A stretch of 43,895 nt of DNA from positions 1-43,895 of IMG/VR virus record IMGVR_UViG_3300022680_000020; one strand, written 5' to 3'. This document shows positions 25,983 to 34,708 of the stretch, in pieces (positions within the stretch are counted from its first letter, which is position 1; each line of letters begins with the position of its first letter). The notes under the pieces are model-generated. The model searched no databases, was not told the origin of the DNA, and saw only the letters and a list, made by a program, of their open reading frames with translations. The DNA comes from a virus. The translations under genes were made by a program, and so were the position numbers.

Positions 25983-28900
25983 ATGCCGAACAAGCCAACG
26001 ACAGTGCCGAGCCTAGACACGAACGAGACGAACCGCGTGGCCCCCGTCGCATCAAAGGTCACCGACGGCTACGTTGCCAACGACACGCTACCGGCGAGCA
26101 ACGCGAACTATCTGTGGGGGTGGGCCGGCGACTGGCTGAGCTGGCTCGACGCGAATTTTGCCGATGGCAATAGCGCAGACGACCTTCGCATCTCGCCGCC
26201 CGGTTCCGGCGACCTCGAGGTCGACACCGACCTCGTCCCGGTAGGTGACAGCTCGCATCAACTCGGCATCAATGCCGAGCGATGGTCTGTCGGCTACATG
26301 AATCGCCTCGAGGTAGGACCGGCGAACGAGATCGAGACGAACTATTCTGCACACGTTCGCAATGAGAGTCTAGGTGGCGGCGCCCTTATCGCTGCGCAGA
26401 TCCTAACCGGCGACACGACAGGGATCACGAGGCGCGCGGCTCGCTTCGCAATTCAGGAGTCTTCTGGCGTCACTGGCAACGCGGCGAACGTGTACGGCGT
26501 ATCGTCGGTCTACTCCAAAATACAGGCGAACACAGTCGACAACGCCATCATGGTCCGCTCGGCTATCACATGCACAGAAGCCTCAGAGGTGACTCGGTTC
26601 GCTTCTTTCGAGGCTCAGTATTATGGTACGGTGGCACTCACTGCGACCGACATGTATGGCCTCTATCTGAGCGACCTGCCCAGTGCCTTCGTCGTCACAA
26701 ACCAGTATGGGATCTACCTCGAGGACCTCGACGAGGGGGCGAACAGCTACGGCCTCTGGATTCAAGGTGCGGGCACCGAGGCGATCCACGTCCAGAACGG
26801 ACTCTCGGTCTTCTGCGGAGTGCAGCCACGGCAGGCTGACAACTTCGACATCGGGGCCAGTGCGAACCGCTGGCAGAACGTGTTCGCCAACAGCGTCAAC
26901 CTGGATACCACCTACCGCATGGAGATGGACGCTGCTGGGCCGCGTATCATCTTCGACACGAACGACCGCCTCGACTACATCCGAGCGGCGGGAACAGGAC
27001 GTTGGGACTGGGTTATCGACAACGCGGACGTTGCCTCTCTCGGGGCCACCGAGCTTGCGCTAACTGTCGACATTGCCCCTACCGTGACTGAAACGCATAT
27101 CTGCGGAGCGAACGCTAGGCGCTGGTCCGAGGTAAACGCGAAGCAACTGTTCGTCGGGCCTACGAACCAAGAAACGACGTGGCAAGCCTACATTCGCAAC
27201 GGCGGGACGGCCATTGCGGACGGTGTCCTGTACGCCCACGATGATCAGTTTTCAGATATCACAGGCGTCACTCGCACGGGAGTCTATTCGCACTTTCAGA
27301 CGAACAGTGCGACCTCGGGGGCCGCCACACTGCTGAGGTGTTTCCGCTCGTTCCTGCAACTAAACCAGGGGACCCCTACCGCCGACAGTGCGATCGGCTA
27401 CGCCGCCGACGCCTATATCTCGAAGGGCCCGATCACACGTTACGCCGGGTTCGAGAGCGACCTTCGCGGTCTGAGCGACCCTGGCGTGACGACGGCCTAT
27501 CACGTCTATCTGCACAACGCAGAGGCCGGCGTCGACGTCGGGACTCAGTATGGCCTCTACCTAGAGGACATGACCGGGGGGGGCGCGAACTACGGGTTAT
27601 GGATCGCTGGCGCGAGCACAGAGGCACTTCGCGTCGACTCTGGCCTCTCGGTGTTCGGTGGCAACGTGCGGCCGAAAACGACCGAGACGTACAACCTCGG
27701 TTCTAACTCCCTCCGCTGGTCGGATGCCTACGTCGAACGTCTCGAGGTAGGCGAATCCGACAGCGAGGATGCGACATACCAGGCGCGAGTCAGGAACATC
27801 TCGCGCAGCGGTGGGGCGCTGCTCTGCGTCCAAACTCTGGACGGCGACATGACTGGAGTCACGAGGCGCGCCGCTAGGTTTGCGATCGGTGAAGGAGCAT
27901 TCGTCACCGGTAACGCCGAGAACGTGTACGGCGTATCGTCGGTCTACACGAAGATCGAGGCGAACAGCGTCGACAACGTGATCATGTATCGCTCGGCGAT
28001 CACCTGTACCGAGGCATCGACCATCACGAGATTCGCGGCGTTCGAGTCTCAACACTTCGGCACCGAGGCGCTGACCGCCACCGACTGGTATGGCCTTTTC
28101 GTCAACAACCTACCGAGTGCCTTCGTTGTCACGAATCAGTATGGCATCTACCTAGAGGACTTGGACGAGGGAGCGAACAGCTACGGGATCTGGATTGAGG
28201 GTGCGGGCACCGAGGCCATTCACGTGCAGAACGGCCTCTCGGTATTCTGCGGCGTTCAGCCACGGCAAGCTGACAACTTCGATATTGGGGCCAGCGACAA
28301 CCGCTGGCAGAACATCTTCGGAAATAGCGTCAACCTCGACACCGCCTACCGCTTGGAGATGGATGCCGCGGGACCGCGCATCGTGTTCGACACGAACGAC
28401 CGCCTGGATTACGTTCGGGCGGCTGGGGATGGGCGCTGGGACTGGGTCATCAACAACGTTGACGTTGCCTCTCTCGGGGCGACCCAGCTTGCGCTGACTG
28501 TCGATATTGCCCCTACCGTGACCGAGACGCATGTCTGCGGATCGAACGCTAAGCGATGGTCAGAGCTCAACACTCAGCAGCTTTTTGTCGGTCCTACCGG
28601 GCAGGAAGCTACATGGCAGGCGTACATCCGAAACGGCGGTACGGCGTTCGAGGACGGCGCGTTGTACGTCCACGACGATCAATATGCGAGTATCGCCGGG
28701 CTCACTCACGACGTCGTGTACTCACACTTTCAGACGAACGCGGCCACCTCAGGGGCCGCGTCTCTGATCCGTCTGTTCTCATCCTACTTCCATGCTCAGC
28801 AAGGCACGGCCACCGTCGATAGCGCCATCGGCTACAACGCCGATGCCTACATCTCGAAAGGTCCGGTCACTCGGTACGCCGGTTTCGAGAGCACCGTTCG

Positions 28901-29960
28901 AGGCTCTCTGAATCCAGGGATCACAAACGTCTACCACTTCATAGCCAACGACTGCGAGTCCGACGTCGGCGTGGTAAACCAGTATGGCGTGTACGTCGCG
29001 GGCATGACGGGCGCGACGAACAATTACGGTATACGAATTGGGTCGGTGACGGGCACGGTCGGGATCGGCCTGTATATCGCCGACGCGTCCGATGCAGCGA
29101 TACAGGTGCAGAGCGGCCTGTCAGCGTTCGGTGGTGGCGTCGTTCCGTTGACGCACAATGGCTCCGTTCTCGGCGGATCTGACAGAAGGTGGGGCAACGT
29201 CTACTCTGGCGCGCTCAACGTCCTAAGTGAAGTAGGGACGCCGGTTGCGTTCGAGAGGGATTCCGGCTCTCAGAACGACAGTACGTGGTCGACTCTACAG
29301 ATGAGGGCGAGCACAACCGAGGCGACGTGGGACGCGGGCTACGGGCCCCAGATATTCATGCAACGCGAGCGGGACGGCGGCACGATCAACACACTGGCGA
29401 TCCGCTCGCGCGCGGTGGCGACCGGGACGGCCAGCGATAGCTACATGGAGATCGCGACCTCGGACGACACCGACCTGCGAGAGGCGATGCGTCTCTACGC
29501 TGGCCGGTTGCAGGTCCTCGGCGACGTCCAACTCGTCCCGACGGATGCCTCGGGCGACCTCGGTTCTGACCACGCTCAGCATTGCGTCTCGACCGTCGCT
29601 CGCATTCGCGAGAGCGTCGGCACGGTCGTACAAGGGTCGCTACTCCGAGCGGTTCATAGTTCTGGCGGCGAGCTCGAGGTCGAGCTCACGAATTCAGCGG
29701 ACGCCGTGGGCGTCGTGTTCGGCGTCGCGCTCTCCGCTGGCTCCAACGGCACCGAGATTCAAGTCGCGACTCACGGGATGGCCCAAGTTCAAGTCAATTC
29801 TGGCCAGGCGACGACGGCCGGCGAGAGGGTCGTTAAGAGCACGACTCTGAGCGGCGTCGCGAACAGCGACGGGGCGCCGAGCGGCGGCGCTGCAATCGGG
29901 ACGTTCGTTGAGACGTCGGGTGCGGGCTCGACGCGCAACGTATGGTGTTACCTACACTGA
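25983..29960 (+). CDS. Large tail fibre built from duplicated units
   Basis: 1325 residues from ATG 25983 with GAGGGGAT upstream. A short N-terminal adaptor (NETNRVAPVASKVTDGYVANDTLPASNANYLWGWAGDWLSWLDANF) likely binds the baseplate. Two long copies of about 478 residues follow, each starting at an LG-x-N-x-x-RW motif. Recurrent NQYGIYLEDLDEGANSYG and SGLSVFGG segments also occur. The C-terminal 110 residues form a knob-like domain with VVQGSLLRAVHSSGGELEVELTNSADAVGVVFGVAL. No intramolecular chaperone endosialidase is visible. Likely host-recognition fibre. Confidence 0.85.
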   Translation: MPNKPTTVPSLDTNETNRVAPVASKVTDGYVANDTLPASNANYLWGWAGDWLSWLDANFADGNSADDLRISPPGSGDLEVDTDLVPVGDSSHQLGINAERWSVGYMNRLEVGPANEIETNYSAHVRNESLGGGALIAAQILTGDTTGITRRAARFAIQESSGVTGNAANVYGVSSVYSKIQANTVDNAIMVRSAITCTEASEVTRFASFEAQYYGTVALTATDMYGLYLSDLPSAFVVTNQYGIYLEDLDEGANSYGLWIQGAGTEAIHVQNGLSVFCGVQPRQADNFDIGASANRWQNVFANSVNLDTTYRMEMDAAGPRIIFDTNDRLDYIRAAGTGRWDWVIDNADVASLGATELALTVDIAPTVTETHICGANARRWSEVNAKQLFVGPTNQETTWQAYIRNGGTAIADGVLYAHDDQFSDITGVTRTGVYSHFQTNSATSGAATLLRCFRSFLQLNQGTPTADSAIGYAADAYISKGPITRYAGFESDLRGLSDPGVTTAYHVYLHNAEAGVDVGTQYGLYLEDMTGGGANYGLWIAGASTEALRVDSGLSVFGGNVRPKTTETYNLGSNSLRWSDAYVERLEVGESDSEDATYQARVRNISRSGGALLCVQTLDGDMTGVTRRAARFAIGEGAFVTGNAENVYGVSSVYTKIEANSVDNVIMYRSAITCTEASTITRFAAFESQHFGTEALTATDWYGLFVNNLPSAFVVTNQYGIYLEDLDEGANSYGIWIEGAGTEAIHVQNGLSVFCGVQPRQADNFDIGASDNRWQNIFGNSVNLDTAYRLEMDAAGPRIVFDTNDRLDYVRAAGDGRWDWVINNVDVASLGATQLALTVDIAPTVTETHVCGSNAKRWSELNTQQLFVGPTGQEATWQAYIRNGGTAFEDGALYVHDDQYASIAGLTHDVVYSHFQTNAATSGAASLIRLFSSYFHAQQGTATVDSAIGYNADAYISKGPVTRYAGFESTVRGSLNPGITNVYHFIANDCESDVGVVNQYGVYVAGMTGATNNYGIRIGSVTGTVGIGLYIADASDAAIQVQSGLSAFGGGVVPLTHNGSVLGGSDRRWGNVYSGALNVLSEVGTPVAFERDSGSQNDSTWSTLQMRASTTEATWDAGYGPQIFMQRERDGGTINTLAIRSRAVATGTASDSYMEIATSDDTDLREAMRLYAGRLQVLGDVQLVPTDASGDLGSDHAQHCVSTVARIRESVGTVVQGSLLRAVHSSGGELEVELTNSADAVGVVFGVALSAGSNGTEIQVATHGMAQVQVNSGQATTAGERVVKSTTLSGVANSDGAPSGGAAIGTFVETSGAGSTRNVWCYLH
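26283..29189 (+). repeat. Tandem duplication inside the tail fibre gene
   Basis: Unit 1 (26283-27716, 1434 bp) and unit 2 (27717-29189) align along their whole length at protein level. Some stretches are nearly identical, for example around 26697-26910 and 28131-28344. Unit 2 is 39 bp longer because of an insertion encoding about 13 residues near 29050-29090. Within each unit a half-length repeat is also visible. Confidence 0.9.
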
Positions 29961-29966
29961 GCAACC

Positions 29967-29982
29967 GCGCCCTCGAGGGCGC
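29967..29982. terminator. Short GC palindrome after the tail fibre gene
   Basis: GCGCCCTCGAGGGCGC is a perfect 16-bp palindrome that folds as a 6-bp stem with a TCGA loop, in the 40-bp spacer after the fibre stop. ATCAAATAG follows, without a T run, so termination is uncertain. Confidence 0.4.
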
Positions 29983-30000
29983 ATCAAATAGGGGGGTTCC

Positions 30001-30360
30001 ATGGAGAAGCAACGACAGAAGACGAACGGGGCGAAGCCGCAACCGAGAGCGGTCGAGGCCGCGCCGCAACCGTCTCCCGAGGCACCGGCGACGGCAACCT
30101 CGAGGGCGAACGAATACGTCAACGGACTCCTCGCCGGCGACATCAAGCCTCCGAACCGCTTCGTTGCCGACCTCGTCGCTCAGATGAGAGAGGCGACGGC
30201 TCGGCTCGCGAACACGAGGGCCGCCGTCGAGCGCCTCGAGAAAGGTCTCGAGGAGGCCAGGGCGAACCGTATCGGCCTCGACGCGATTGTGCAGAACATC
30301 GGCGCGACGCTTGCCTCGTGGCAGGACGACGCGACGAAGAACGGACGCAAGGGCAACTGA
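30001..30360 (+). CDS. Coiled-coil hypothetical protein
   Basis: 119 residues from ATG 30001 with GGGGGG 4-9 bp upstream. A disordered basic/Pro-rich head (about 1-40) is followed by ANEYVNGLLAGDIKPPNRFVADLVAQMREATARLANTRAAVERLEKGLEEARANRIGLDAIV, a helical coiled-coil stretch. No family recognised. It lies between the fibre and a membrane gene. Confidence 0.65.
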   Translation: MEKQRQKTNGAKPQPRAVEAAPQPSPEAPATATSRANEYVNGLLAGDIKPPNRFVADLVAQMREATARLANTRAAVERLEKGLEEARANRIGLDAIVQNIGATLASWQDDATKNGRKGN

Positions 30361-30364
30361 CACC

Positions 30365-30378
30365 GTCGGCGCGCCGAC
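30365..30378. other. Perfect 14-bp palindrome in the spacer after 30360
   Basis: GTCGGCGCGCCGAC folds as a 5-bp stem with a CGCG loop, directly before the SD (GAGGGGG) of the next gene. It could be a weak terminator or a translation-modulating hairpin. Confidence 0.4.
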
Positions 30379-30391
30379 ACGAGGGGGAATC

Positions 30392-30808
30392 ATGGAGTGG
30401 GCAACCGTCTATCAGATACTCGCGCCAGCCCTTGTGTCGGCCGCGACGTGGCTCTGTGCTAGGGCGAGCGCATGGTTCAAGACTCGCACCGACTCTGAGC
30501 TTGCGCATCGCATGGCCGAGGCGCTCAACGGCGCCGTGATCGAAGCCGTGCGCGCCACGGCGCAGCAAGCCGACCAGGTAATAGGGCGCTCTCGGTCGGT
30601 CGCATCGGCCGGGGGCTCACGGTTTACCGACGGCGAGAGGCGCGAGCTCAAGGCAGCCGCCATGGATTCCGCGAAGCGAAACCTCGGGCCTGGCCTTGTG
30701 ACGAAGGTTCGCAAGGCTCTCGAGATCGAGAGCGACTCGGCCCTCAACGCCGTGCTCTCGACGAAGATCGAGGCAACGCTCGACCGCTTGAAAAAGGGCG
30801 TGCTGTGA
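30392..30808 (+). CDS. Membrane-anchored protein, possible LLH-type holin
   Basis: 138 residues from ATG 30392 with GAGGGGG. One N-terminal transmembrane helix (VYQILAPALVSAATWLCARASAWF, about 6-29) is followed by a soluble helical region (RMAEALNGAVIEAVRATAQQADQVIG and DGERRELKAAAMDSAKRNLGPGLVTKVRKAL). This arrangement matches LLH-type phage holins, which have a single TM and a helical tail. It is coupled by GTGA to a second single-TM protein, a common holin pair layout, though it sits in the fibre region rather than beside the endolysin. Confidence 0.6.
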   Translation: MEWATVYQILAPALVSAATWLCARASAWFKTRTDSELAHRMAEALNGAVIEAVRATAQQADQVIGRSRSVASAGGSRFTDGERRELKAAAMDSAKRNLGPGLVTKVRKALEIESDSALNAVLSTKIEATLDRLKKGVL

Positions 30809-31086
30809 ATTTCGACACGCTAGCAGGGCTCGCTGGCGACCTCGGGGCTATGGGTTTCATCCTGTGGCTCACGCACCGTCTCACGACTCACACGATACCG
30901 AGGCTCGCCGACACGTTCGAGGCATCGGTGCGCCAGCAACGGGCCGACTTTCGCGAGGCTCTCGCCGAGCAACGGTCGGACTTTCGCGAGTGGAATCAGC
31001 GAGAGCATGAGAACCATCTCGAACAGAGCAAGGCGCTCGTCGAGTCGATGCGAGAGCTCGCGCGAGAGGTTAGGGGCAAGCAATGA
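30805..31086 (+). CDS. Small single-TM coiled-coil protein, holin-like
   Basis: 93 residues from GTG 30805 (GTGA overlap). One N-terminal hydrophobic helix (LAGLAGDLGAMGFILWLTHRL) is followed by a long charged coiled coil (VRQQRADFREALAEQRSDFREWNQREHENHLEQSKALVESMRELAREV). Similar small phage proteins are annotated as holin-associated or spanin-like. The role is inferred from topology and from its partner at 30392. Confidence 0.6.
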   Translation: MNFDTLAGLAGDLGAMGFILWLTHRLTTHTIPRLADTFEASVRQQRADFREALAEQRSDFREWNQREHENHLEQSKALVESMRELAREVRGKQ

Positions 31087-31424
31087 CGACTCGGACGACG
31101 CGACCTCAGAAGTACCCTCACGTATTCACTGAGGGCGATCGTCTGCCAGAAATCATCGGAACGCTCTCGGGCGTCGACCTCACCGGCTATACGATCGAGT
31201 TTGACCTCGCGCAACCGGGGGGCGCCGTGGTCGAGAAGAGCACGGCGACGAGCGGCGTTGTCGTTGTCAACGCCGCCGATGGCGTTTTCAAGATCACATG
31301 GGAGTCGACCGACCTTGTGACGGGCAAGGGCCAGGGGGCGCAAGTCCGCTTCATTGATACCGCCGGGCGCCCTCTCACGTCGAGCGACTTTCTCCTCGAC
31401 GTCAAGGCGAAGAAACGCTCATGA
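31083..31424 (+). CDS. BppU-N-like beta-sandwich protein
   Basis: 113 residues from ATG 31083 (ATGA overlap). PHVFTEGDRLPEIIGTLSGVDLTGYTIEFDLAQPGG, then DGVFKITWESTDLVTGKGQGAQVRFIDTAGRPLTSSDFLLDVK, resembles the N-terminal domain of phage baseplate upper proteins. These attach receptor-binding proteins to the baseplate. It is followed by several fibre-like genes, supporting an adaptor role. Confidence 0.65.
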   Translation: MTTRTTRPQKYPHVFTEGDRLPEIIGTLSGVDLTGYTIEFDLAQPGGAVVEKSTATSGVVVVNAADGVFKITWESTDLVTGKGQGAQVRFIDTAGRPLTSSDFLLDVKAKKRS

Positions 31425-32167
31425 CGTGCGACGGCCTCTCACTGAGCACGACGGTGCCCGAGCTCACACTGAGCTCGGAGGGCAACGACCTTACTCTCGA
31501 GGGAGGGGGCGCGCCGCTCACGCTCTCGAACGACGAGTGCATGTTGACTCTCGCCGTCGAGAGTCGCCTTGCGTTCGAGGTCTCGACGACCGAGCTCTCC
31601 CTCGAGACGACGCCGACCGAGCTCTGTTTTTCTTCGCCAGTCCCGGTCGGCTCGGGCGAGGCGAACACGGCGAGCAATTGCGGCACGGGCGCGGGCGTCT
31701 ACCGCGACCAGCAAGGCGTCAATCTCCGTTTCCGCTCGCTGCGCTCCCTCGCCGACGGCCTCAAGGTCGAGGAGAATGACACCGACTGCACAGTCGACTT
31801 CGACCTCTCGGAGGGATTCTTCGCGAATTGCTCCGAGGCCGACGCCGTCGGCGAGCTCGTCTACGTCTCGGGGGCGACCCTCGGTGTCCTCGACGTCGCC
31901 CCGGTCGACATCGCCGACCCGGCGAAGATGCCAGCGCGAGGGACGATCGAGAGCAAGCAATCGGGCACGGTGTGCTTTGTGCGAACGCACGGCGTCTCAG
32001 GAGGCTTCGCGGGCTTGGCCGAGGGGCAACGCTACTTCGCCGGCAACGGGGCGCCCTCGGCCTCGCCACCGGCCTCGGCGGGCGAGATTGTCCAGCTCGT
32101 CGGCGTCGCCGTCTCAGAGACGGAGCTGTACCTGGACCTGAGCGGACAACTCATGAGGAGAGCATAA
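31421..32167 (+). CDS. Fibre/adhesin-like structural protein
   Basis: 248 residues from ATG 31421 (ATGA overlap). The N-terminal 75 residues are repetitive beta-strands of the form L-x-L-S-x-x-x-x-x-L-x-L (TVPELTLSSEGNDLTLEGGGAPLTLSNDECMLTL). The C-terminal half (NCSEADAVGELVYVSGATLGVLDVAPVDIADPAKMPARGTIESK and GFAGLAEGQRYFAGNGAPSASPPASAGEIVQLVGVAVSETELYLDLSG) is a small beta-barrel domain common at the tips of phage fibres. Probable accessory fibre. Confidence 0.65.
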   Translation: MTCDGLSLSTTVPELTLSSEGNDLTLEGGGAPLTLSNDECMLTLAVESRLAFEVSTTELSLETTPTELCFSSPVPVGSGEANTASNCGTGAGVYRDQQGVNLRFRSLRSLADGLKVEENDTDCTVDFDLSEGFFANCSEADAVGELVYVSGATLGVLDVAPVDIADPAKMPARGTIESKQSGTVCFVRTHGVSGGFAGLAEGQRYFAGNGAPSASPPASAGEIVQLVGVAVSETELYLDLSGQLMRRA

Positions 32168-32168
32168 G

Positions 32169-32609
32169 ATGGAATCGGGACCCGTCGAGATGAAAACGAA
32201 GCCAAGGGCGACGAAGAAGCGACGAGCGAAGAAGAAGACCGCGAAGAAGCCAGCGCGGGCGCGCAAGGCCGAGGCCGTCGCGCCGACCATCGACGCCGCC
32301 GACGCGACAGTCAAGCTCGACGCGACGGACGCTCTCCGGTTTGGCAAGCTCGACGCCGAGGTGCGAAACGCGCTCCTCGGCCTACAGGTAACCGACCTGG
32401 AGATACAAGGGCTAGACCGCGCGCACCGTGACCAGCGCGCCGTGCTCCTCGAGAAGAAACGTCAATTAGCGGGGGAAGTCTCACGGCGCCGGGCAGAGTA
32501 TACGGCGCTCGTTACGACGCTCTCGGTGCGGTACGATATTCCGGCAGAGTGCATGGCAATCGACCCTGACACCGGCATCGTCCACACGGTCGAGCAATCG
32601 GCGGCCTAG
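32169..32609 (+). CDS. Lys/Arg-rich coiled-coil protein
   Basis: 146 residues from ATG 32169 with AGGAGAG upstream. Residues 8-40 are strongly basic (PRATKKRRAKKKTAKKPARARK), like histone H1-type tails. A coiled coil (VRNALLGLQVTDLEIQGLDRAHRDQRAVLLEKKRQLAGEVSRRRAEYTAL) and a short C-terminal domain follow. Similar tail-region coiled-coil proteins exist in phages, but no function is established here. Confidence 0.6.
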   Translation: MESGPVEMKTKPRATKKRRAKKKTAKKPARARKAEAVAPTIDAADATVKLDATDALRFGKLDAEVRNALLGLQVTDLEIQGLDRAHRDQRAVLLEKKRQLAGEVSRRRAEYTALVTTLSVRYDIPAECMAIDPDTGIVHTVEQSAA

Positions 32610-32629
32610 CCGCTAAAGGAGACTCCCCC

Positions 32630-34123
32630 ATGGCAACGCGCAAACCCCTATTCATTTCTGGCGAAGGCTTCTCTGAGGAGATGGCGGCGGCCGACGACAT
32701 AGTCCTCGGCAGTCTAGCCATCGGCTCGGGCGGCAATATCACCGTCTCGGGCGGCGGCGAGCTCACCGGCCTACCGGCCACGCCGACGGGCGACACGGCG
32801 GCGGCGAGCAAGGCGTATGTCGACTCCGTTGTTCAGGGGCTCGACGTACACGAGAGCGTTGTTGTCGCCACGACGGGGCCTGGGACGCTGGCGACGTCGT
32901 TTGCCAACGGCCAGACCATCGACGGGATCACGCTCTCGACGGGTGATCGGATTCTAATCAAGGATCAAGTTTCCGGCGTCGAGAACGGGATCTACATTGT
33001 TCAGGCGAGCGGCGCTCCCGTGCGTGCGGACGATTGGGCCGTGGGCTACGCGGCCGCGGGCGCCTTCGCCTTCGTCGAGGAGGGGACCGCGAACGCAGAC
33101 TCGGGGTGGGTCTGTACGAATAACGCGGGCTCGGACGTCACCGGGACCGACGCGTTGACGTTCTCGCAATTCTCGGGCGCTGGTCAGATCACGGCGGGCG
33201 ACGGCCTCACGAAGACCGGCAACACGCTCGACGTGGGCGCTGGCAACGGCATCGCCGTCGCTGCGGACTCTGTCGCGGTCGACTCGGACACCGAGACGGG
33301 CGGCAATATCCAGGGCGTCAACCTCACGGCGAACGGCGTCGGCCTCGACGTCAACGCCATTGCGGGGACCGGCCTCGAGGCCGACGGCTCGGCGAACCTC
33401 CGCATTGCGGCGGCGGCGGCCGGCGACGGCCTCACCGGGGGCGCTGGCTCGGCGCTGGCAGTCAACCTCGAGGCGAGCAATCCCTCACTCCAGATCGTCA
33501 CCGACGAGCTCGGCCTCAAGATCGACGCGAGCGGCGGACTACAGAAGGGCGCAGCGGGCGTCGGCCTCAAGCTCGACGATACGCCGGACACGCTCGACGT
33601 TGACTCAGACGGCCTAAAGGTCGTGGGACTCCCGGCGCTGTTTAAGCTGGCCGGCACCGCGGTCGGCTCGGACGTCACGGCGGCGAACCTCGACACGCTC
33701 ACCGACGGCAGCAACGCCGATGCTCTGCACGTACACGCCGACCAGCCAGCCACCGAGGCGCCGCGCGTTGAGAACACTCTCACGACTGCGACGGACGCGA
33801 CGGCGAACGGCGATCCGGTCTACGTCAACGGCTCGGCCACCGTGGGCAAGGGCGACTCAGCCGTCGATGCGAAGGCTCGCTTGATCGGCGTCATTCGCAC
33901 GGGCGCTGGCGCCGCGGGCTCTAGCGTCGAGGTCGTCTCAGAGGGTATCTGCGCCGGCGTTCTCAGCGGGGCGACGCCAGGGACGCCCTACTACCTACAG
34001 AGCGGTGGCGGCATCGGCACGGCGTTGCCAGGGGCCAGCAACCGATTGATCACGGTCGGCTACGCGTGGACCGCCACCGACCTCTGGGTCGAGATGCGCG
34101 ACTACGGCAAAAAGGCCGCGTAG
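32630..34123 (+). CDS. Tail fibre protein with repetitive beta shaft
   Basis: 497 residues from ATG 32630 with AAAGGAGA. The N-terminal domain (AASKAYVDSVVQGLDVHESVVVATTGPGTLATSFANGQTIDGITLSTGDRILIKDQ...ENGIYIVQ) is a well-known phage fibre module. The shaft (about 190-340) repeats G-L-x-x-D-A/V-x-x-G-x-G (NTLDVGAGNGIAVAADSVAVD and on). The C-terminus (GDPVYVNGSATVGKGDSAVDAKARLIGVIRTGAGAAGSSVEV) is a beta domain of the same style as those ending the large fibre and the 31421 protein. Confidence 0.75.
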   Translation: MATRKPLFISGEGFSEEMAAADDIVLGSLAIGSGGNITVSGGGELTGLPATPTGDTAAASKAYVDSVVQGLDVHESVVVATTGPGTLATSFANGQTIDGITLSTGDRILIKDQVSGVENGIYIVQASGAPVRADDWAVGYAAAGAFAFVEEGTANADSGWVCTNNAGSDVTGTDALTFSQFSGAGQITAGDGLTKTGNTLDVGAGNGIAVAADSVAVDSDTETGGNIQGVNLTANGVGLDVNAIAGTGLEADGSANLRIAAAAAGDGLTGGAGSALAVNLEASNPSLQIVTDELGLKIDASGGLQKGAAGVGLKLDDTPDTLDVDSDGLKVVGLPALFKLAGTAVGSDVTAANLDTLTDGSNADALHVHADQPATEAPRVENTLTTATDATANGDPVYVNGSATVGKGDSAVDAKARLIGVIRTGAGAAGSSVEVVSEGICAGVLSGATPGTPYYLQSGGGIGTALPGASNRLITVGYAWTATDLWVEMRDYGKKAA

Positions 34124-34150
34124 CATAGGCTGATAGAGAGGGCTCGGGCC

Positions 34151-34708
34151 ATGGCGATTGATCGCGTGCAGGTAATGAAACGCGAGAGCACGGCGCTCGG
34201 CGGCGACGACGCCGACGCCTCGCCGTGGCCCGAGCCTATCTCACCGCAGGAAGATGCAATCGAGTGCAGGCGACTCTACTTGCAGGACGAGAGCAACCGC
34301 GACGAGGCGGTCTACGTCGACCGCGACGGCGACGATATGGTCTTCGTCGACCCGGCGACTCCCGAGGCGCGCACGCTCTCGTCGTTGCTCACGCGCTCAG
34401 ACCATCGGACGGTTCGCCAGCTCGTCCACTACCTCGACGACGGACCCGGCGACGGGTTCGCCTCGGGGGCGTACCGAGAGACGATACCCTCTGGCAATCC
34501 GTTTCCGACCGAGTGGATATGGTGGGAGAGCGCCAGCAAGGCGAAGCGCATCGTCGACCTGGTCGTGACGCGCAACGCGAACAAGACACCGGCGACCGAG
34601 CAATGGAGAGTCTACGACACCGACGGCTCGACGGTGCTCGCTACGGTGACCGACACGATTGCCTATAGCGGCGTTTTCGAGACGTCGAGGACGAGGGCGA
34701 TAGCATGA
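34151..34708 (+). CDS. Fibre-region hypothetical protein
   Basis: 185 residues from ATG 34151. An N-terminal EDAIECRRLYLQDESNRDEAVYVDRDGDDMVFVDP segment precedes a beta-rich domain (TIPSGNPFPTEWIWWESASKAKRIVDLVVTRNANKTPATEQWRVYDTDGSTVLATVTDTIAYSGVFETSR). The latter half looks like a small adhesin or adaptor fold. ATGA overlap with the next gene. Family not recognised. Confidence 0.65.
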   Translation: MAIDRVQVMKRESTALGGDDADASPWPEPISPQEDAIECRRLYLQDESNRDEAVYVDRDGDDMVFVDPATPEARTLSSLLTRSDHRTVRQLVHYLDDGPGDGFASGAYRETIPSGNPFPTEWIWWESASKAKRIVDLVVTRNANKTPATEQWRVYDTDGSTVLATVTDTIAYSGVFETSRTRAIA

